A stretch of 8,243 nt of DNA. It comes from Kiloniellaceae bacterium. GTDB lineage: Bacteria; Pseudomonadota; Alphaproteobacteria; Kiloniellales; Kiloniellaceae. The notes beneath the pieces are model-generated. The model ran no database searches. It saw only the letters and a program-made list of their open reading frames with translations, and was not told the origin of the DNA. Shown here piece after piece: positions 5,626-8,243 of the stretch. The first letter of the stretch is position 1. Each line of letters begins with the position of its first letter. The translations under genes and the position numbers were made by a program. The stretch is from positions 1 to 8,243 of the forward strand of contig JANQKX010000144.1 in the NCBI GenBank assembly GCA_028280915.1, given 5' to 3'.

Positions 5626-6831
5626 CTACTTGTCGCCGACCGTGGCAAAATAGGTGCCTTCCAGCTCGAAGGGCAAAAAGGTGTCAAAAATCTCCTGCAG
5701 GCTTGCCTGGGGATCCAGATCGGCGAAGAGTTCGGGATGAATCCACTGGGCGAAGGCCTCGAGCGCCACAATGTTGAAAGGCGAATTGTAAAAATTGTGC
5801 CAGACCGAATGGGCGCGACCGTTCTGGACGGCACCAAGAGCTTGGAAGGCCGGTGCCGCCAGATAGCGGCTTAGGCTGTCCTCCGCCATTTCTCCGGTCA
5901 TGCCGTAACCCAAGGCGACGGGATCCTCGCCGGCTCGATACTCCGTGACCTGGCCCGACGCGGTGCCGATCCAGACATCTGGGTTTTCGGTCAGCAAGAA
6001 TTCCTCGGTATGTTGCGCGGTGGGACCGGGGGCAACGGCATCGGCGATGTTCGTTCCCCCGGCTAGCTCCACAAAGGGCCCGAGCATGCCATCGGCCATG
6101 CCCCAGCAGCAATCGAAGCGCCCTGCGTGAACTTGCAAAAACACGCGCGGGCGATGATCAACTCCACTAAGGCGGGATCTGATCAAATCAAGGCGGTTCC
6201 GATAAAACCGCGCGTAGGCCTCGGCCTCTTCTTCAGCGCCGAGGATCTTCCCCAAGATTTCAATGGACGGCAGGGTGTTGTTCAAGGGGTCGAGCCGGAA
6301 GTCGATAAAAACCACCGCCGTGCCGGCGGCCGTCAGCTGGTCGATCAGTTCGGCATGCTTGGCATCGGGCCCATGATCGCTGAGACCGAGAATGGCGACT
6401 TGCGGCGCTAGTTGGATGATCCGCTCCGCCGACACACTCTCCGCACTCTTGTTGCCAAAAAGGGGAATGTCGCGGGCGGCGGGGAACTTGTTAAAGAGCT
6501 GCGCTTCCAGGCCGGGCTGGACCCAGCCCAGCCCCGACATCATGCCCACCAGGCCGGCCACCGGATCTTCCGGCCGCAGCAGGGCCAGCAGGGGAATGTA
6601 GCGGCCTTCGCTGATACCGAAGCGTTCGACCGGACGCTCAATTTCCACACTTCGACCGGCCAGATCGGTAATCTGGATGGTATCCGCGCTCGACGGCAGC
6701 GGGTTGAGCGCGGCAAGGCAGCTCAACAGAACCGTGGCAGCAACGCCTAGGTGCGCGGAAAGCCGCCACGGCTCTGTTTTTGATGATCGGGGAGCAAACT
6801 TTCCCATCGAGACGTCAGTCCGCCAATGCAT
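5626..6831 (-). CDS. Periplasmic iron-chelate-type substrate-binding protein
   Basis: This 401-residue protein belongs to the FecB/FhuD/TroA-like binding proteins. It has a long N-terminal signal region with a hydrophobic core at about 28-42 and a likely cleavage after PSSA49. The mature part opens with the family strand ITDLAGRSVEIERPVERF, then AERIIQLAPQVAILG, then VFLQVHAG and AGGTNIADAV, and NPDVWIGT near the C-terminal lobe. The only mature cysteines are adjacent, Cys241-Cys242 in RFDCCWGM. The motif VHAG...DCC recalls a subgroup of iron-complex binding proteins common in rhizobia and relatives. I chose ATG 6831-6829 because GGTGGGG at 6845-6839 sits seven bases upstream. A TTG at 6852 overlapping the receptor stop, and an ATG at 6807 giving a more compact signal peptide, are alternatives. 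Expected partners are the permease and ATPase downstream. Confidence 0.88.
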   Translation of the reverse strand: MHWRTDVSMGKFAPRSSKTEPWRLSAHLGVAATVLLSCLAALNPLPSSADTIQITDLAGRSVEIERPVERFGISEGRYIPLLALLRPEDPVAGLVGMMSGLGWVQPGLEAQLFNKFPAARDIPLFGNKSAESVSAERIIQLAPQVAILGLSDHGPDAKHAELIDQLTAAGTAVVFIDFRLDPLNNTLPSIEILGKILGAEEEAEAYARFYRNRLDLIRSRLSGVDHRPRVFLQVHAGRFDCCWGMADGMLGPFVELAGGTNIADAVAPGPTAQHTEEFLLTENPDVWIGTASGQVTEYRAGEDPVALGYGMTGEMAEDSLSRYLAAPAFQALGAVQNGRAHSVWHNFYNSPFNIVALEAFAQWIHPELFADLDPQASLQEIFDTFLPFELEGTYFATVGDK

Positions 6832-6838
6832 CCTGATA

Positions 6839-6845
6839 CCCCACC
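6839..6845 (-). promoter_or_regulatory. Ribosome-binding site deciding the binding-protein start
   Basis: On the minus strand GGTGGGG lies seven bases before ATG 6831-6829, whereas neither the TTG at 6852 nor the ATG at 6807 has a comparable purine-rich site at good spacing. It sits immediately after the receptor stop codon at 6851-6849, consistent with co-translation along one transcript. Confidence 0.5.
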
Positions 6846-6848
6846 GTT

Positions 6849-8243
6849 TCAAAACTGTGCCCTGACCAGAAACAGGAAAGACCGGCCGGGTTCGCGCAGC
6901 GGCTCCACTTCGGGAAAGTCCTGCCCATAGGTTGCCCGGTCGGCATAGTTCTCGTCGAAGATATTGTTCACCTCGGCCCTTAGGGTCAAAAAGTTGGCGA
7001 ACTCGGGGACATATTCGGCAAAGATGCTAAAGACCTCATAAGGCTCCAGGTCCTGTTCGGCAAAACCGCCCAGATCGCTGTTGCTAAAGGCCGCGTTCAT
7101 GTTGGCGCCGATGGTAAGGCCGATCGGGTCAAAGCGGTGGACCACGTCGATTGCCAAGAGCTGACCCAGGGGGGCTCCCAGATACTGGGTTGTGTCCGAA
7201 TCCGTCCGGCTGCCGTTGACCTTGATGTCGGTGTCGGTGTAGGTCGCCCGGATGAAGCCCGGCCCCCAGGTGTAGCCCAGGCCTACGTCGAAACCTTGCG
7301 TCCTGAAGTCAGCCGTGGTGAAGGGGTCGCCGCCAAACAGGGGGTCGCGGGCATTGTCGAAGTCACTGCGAAAAATGTTGGCCCCGAAGGTAATGCCCTC
7401 ATAAAAGGACTCAAAACCCGCGATAAAGTTCTGCGACTTGACCGGCACGATCTCTTCATACACCCAGTCCGGGTTCATGATGAAGTTTTCCGCCAAGGCA
7501 AAACCGCCCCAGACATTCGAATAGCCCGCCGACAAGGTCAGAAAATCGGCGACGTCATATTCGGCAAAGACGTTTCCGCTGACGCCGAAATCGCTTTTGT
7601 CGGTTCCGTCCAGCCCCTCGAACCATTGATTGTCGCCGCGGATCCCAAAGGAAAGGCGCAGCGGCTGGATGGGCTGGAGCCGCGCCTGGGCAAAGACGCC
7701 CACGTTCGTGGCATGTTCCGTCACGTCATCGAAGGGGTCATTGTAGTTTGCCCGGTCGTGAAAAAAGTCGACCCCAGCCGTGATGACGTCGGCCCGTGGC
7801 GTGATATGAAAGTCATTCGACAAGGAACCCGAAATACTGCTGGTTTTAGCCTTGCTGCCAAACGGCTCGGGCACATGCAGGTCGGTGACGCCGTAGCCGA
7901 GCACCGCGTTCGGGTCCCACAGTCCCTCGGCGAAGGGCCGCTCGTAGCGCAGGGTGTAGTTTTGCCGATTGAGGTCGTATTTTCGCACCTTCGGGTTTTC
8001 AACGCCGATGATGTCGCCGATGTTGGCCCGGAAGGGACGATCGGAATCATCATGCACGTTTTCCGCGGTGGCTTCGATACGGTGTTCCCCATTACCCTCA
8101 AAGGCGCCCTTCACCAGAAAGCTGAGCAGGTCGGCGCCGGTTCCCAAGACGGTATCGCCGTCCCCGTCCTTAAAGTCGTTGCCGTTTGCGTATTTCACAA
8201 AGGCCAGGCCTTCGGCGCCCTCGTACCTGCCATAGCCGGAGGC
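6849..8243 (-). CDS. TonB-dependent outer-membrane receptor, 3' part
   Basis: The frame is open from the window edge to TGA at 6851-6849, giving 464 residues; the signal peptide, TonB box and most or all of the plug domain lie outside. What is present is beta-barrel: many alternating strands joined by Asp/Asn/Gly-rich loops (LRYERPFAEGLW, LSFGIRGDNQWFEG, LTLSAGYSNVWGG, FIRATYTDTDI). The C-terminal repeat LRAEVNNIFDENYADRATYG and a last strand ending RSFLFLVRAQF, with terminal Phe for outer-membrane insertion, are classic for these receptors. A region at about 7510-7430, GGFALAENFIMNPDW, sits where many receptors have FRAP...NPxL, but the Arg of FRAP is absent. This does not specifically suggest a haem receptor. 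It precedes the binding-protein gene by 17 bases and is the first gene of this operon visible here. Its ligand is probably a ferric chelate; this is inference from context. Confidence 0.9.
   Translation of the reverse strand, partial: ASGYGRYEGAEGLAFVKYANGNDFKDGDGDTVLGTGADLLSFLVKGAFEGNGEHRIEATAENVHDDSDRPFRANIGDIIGVENPKVRKYDLNRQNYTLRYERPFAEGLWDPNAVLGYGVTDLHVPEPFGSKAKTSSISGSLSNDFHITPRADVITAGVDFFHDRANYNDPFDDVTEHATNVGVFAQARLQPIQPLRLSFGIRGDNQWFEGLDGTDKSDFGVSGNVFAEYDVADFLTLSAGYSNVWGGFALAENFIMNPDWVYEEIVPVKSQNFIAGFESFYEGITFGANIFRSDFDNARDPLFGGDPFTTADFRTQGFDVGLGYTWGPGFIRATYTDTDIKVNGSRTDSDTTQYLGAPLGQLLAIDVVHRFDPIGLTIGANMNAAFSNSDLGGFAEQDLEPYEVFSIFAEYVPEFANFLTLRAEVNNIFDENYADRATYGQDFPEVEPLREPGRSFLFLVRAQF

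Noticed and set aside
5622..5837. An N-terminal extension of the permease frame of about 72 residues upstream of the GTG start.
   Set aside because: It lies wholly within the binding-protein gene, is not hydrophobic and lacks any family similarity. Permeases of this family start just before helix 1.
5104..5874. A 256-codon plus-strand open frame opposite the permease and binding-protein genes.
   Set aside because: It is Arg/Ser/Ala-rich with no recognisable domain, and it lies antisense to two well-supported transporter genes.

Overview
The window reads as iron/siderophore-type nutrient uptake DNA from a Gram-negative bacterium. It is GC-rich, densely packed and made of TonB-energised envelope transport genes. 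The style of the proteins (an ExbB, two ExbDs and a long Glu/Pro-rich TonB preceded by a small exported protein) recalls alphaproteobacteria, perhaps a Rhodospirillales-like lineage. That assignment is inference from remembered family resemblance, not from a search.

Layout. Bases 1-246 hold the 3' end of a small membrane protein gene on the plus strand, resembling DUF3325 proteins found beside siderophore receptors. Bases 247-440 are non-coding and contain a short palindrome that may be an operator. A five-gene plus-strand operon follows: a 144-residue exported protein (441-875), ExbB (922-1722), ExbD1 (1694-2107), ExbD2 (2120-2527) and TonB (2524-3765). Its genes overlap or lie within about 50 bases of each other.

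A dyad at 3762-3800 separates this operon from a convergent minus-strand operon. In transcription order that operon encodes a TonB-dependent outer-membrane receptor (8243-6849, N-terminus outside the window), a periplasmic substrate-binding protein (6831-5626), a FecCD-type permease (5621-4584) and an ABC ATPase (4587-3769).

Together these form an almost complete import route. The receptor takes a chelate across the outer membrane using energy from TonB-ExbB-ExbD. The binding protein collects it in the periplasm, and the permease/ATPase pair moves it into the cytoplasm. The substrate (ferric siderophore, haem or cobalamin) cannot be fixed from sequence; an iron chelate is the most likely.

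The most interesting signal is the paired ExbD genes. ExbD1 keeps the proton-carrying Asp25 in its single membrane helix, while ExbD2 has Asn21 at the matching position. This suggests an asymmetric motor with one proton-competent and one non-titratable ExbD. Other points worth a look are the exported four-cysteine protein at the head of the tonB operon, the nearly Lys/Arg-free acidic spacer of TonB, and a binding protein whose only mature cysteines are an adjacent pair.
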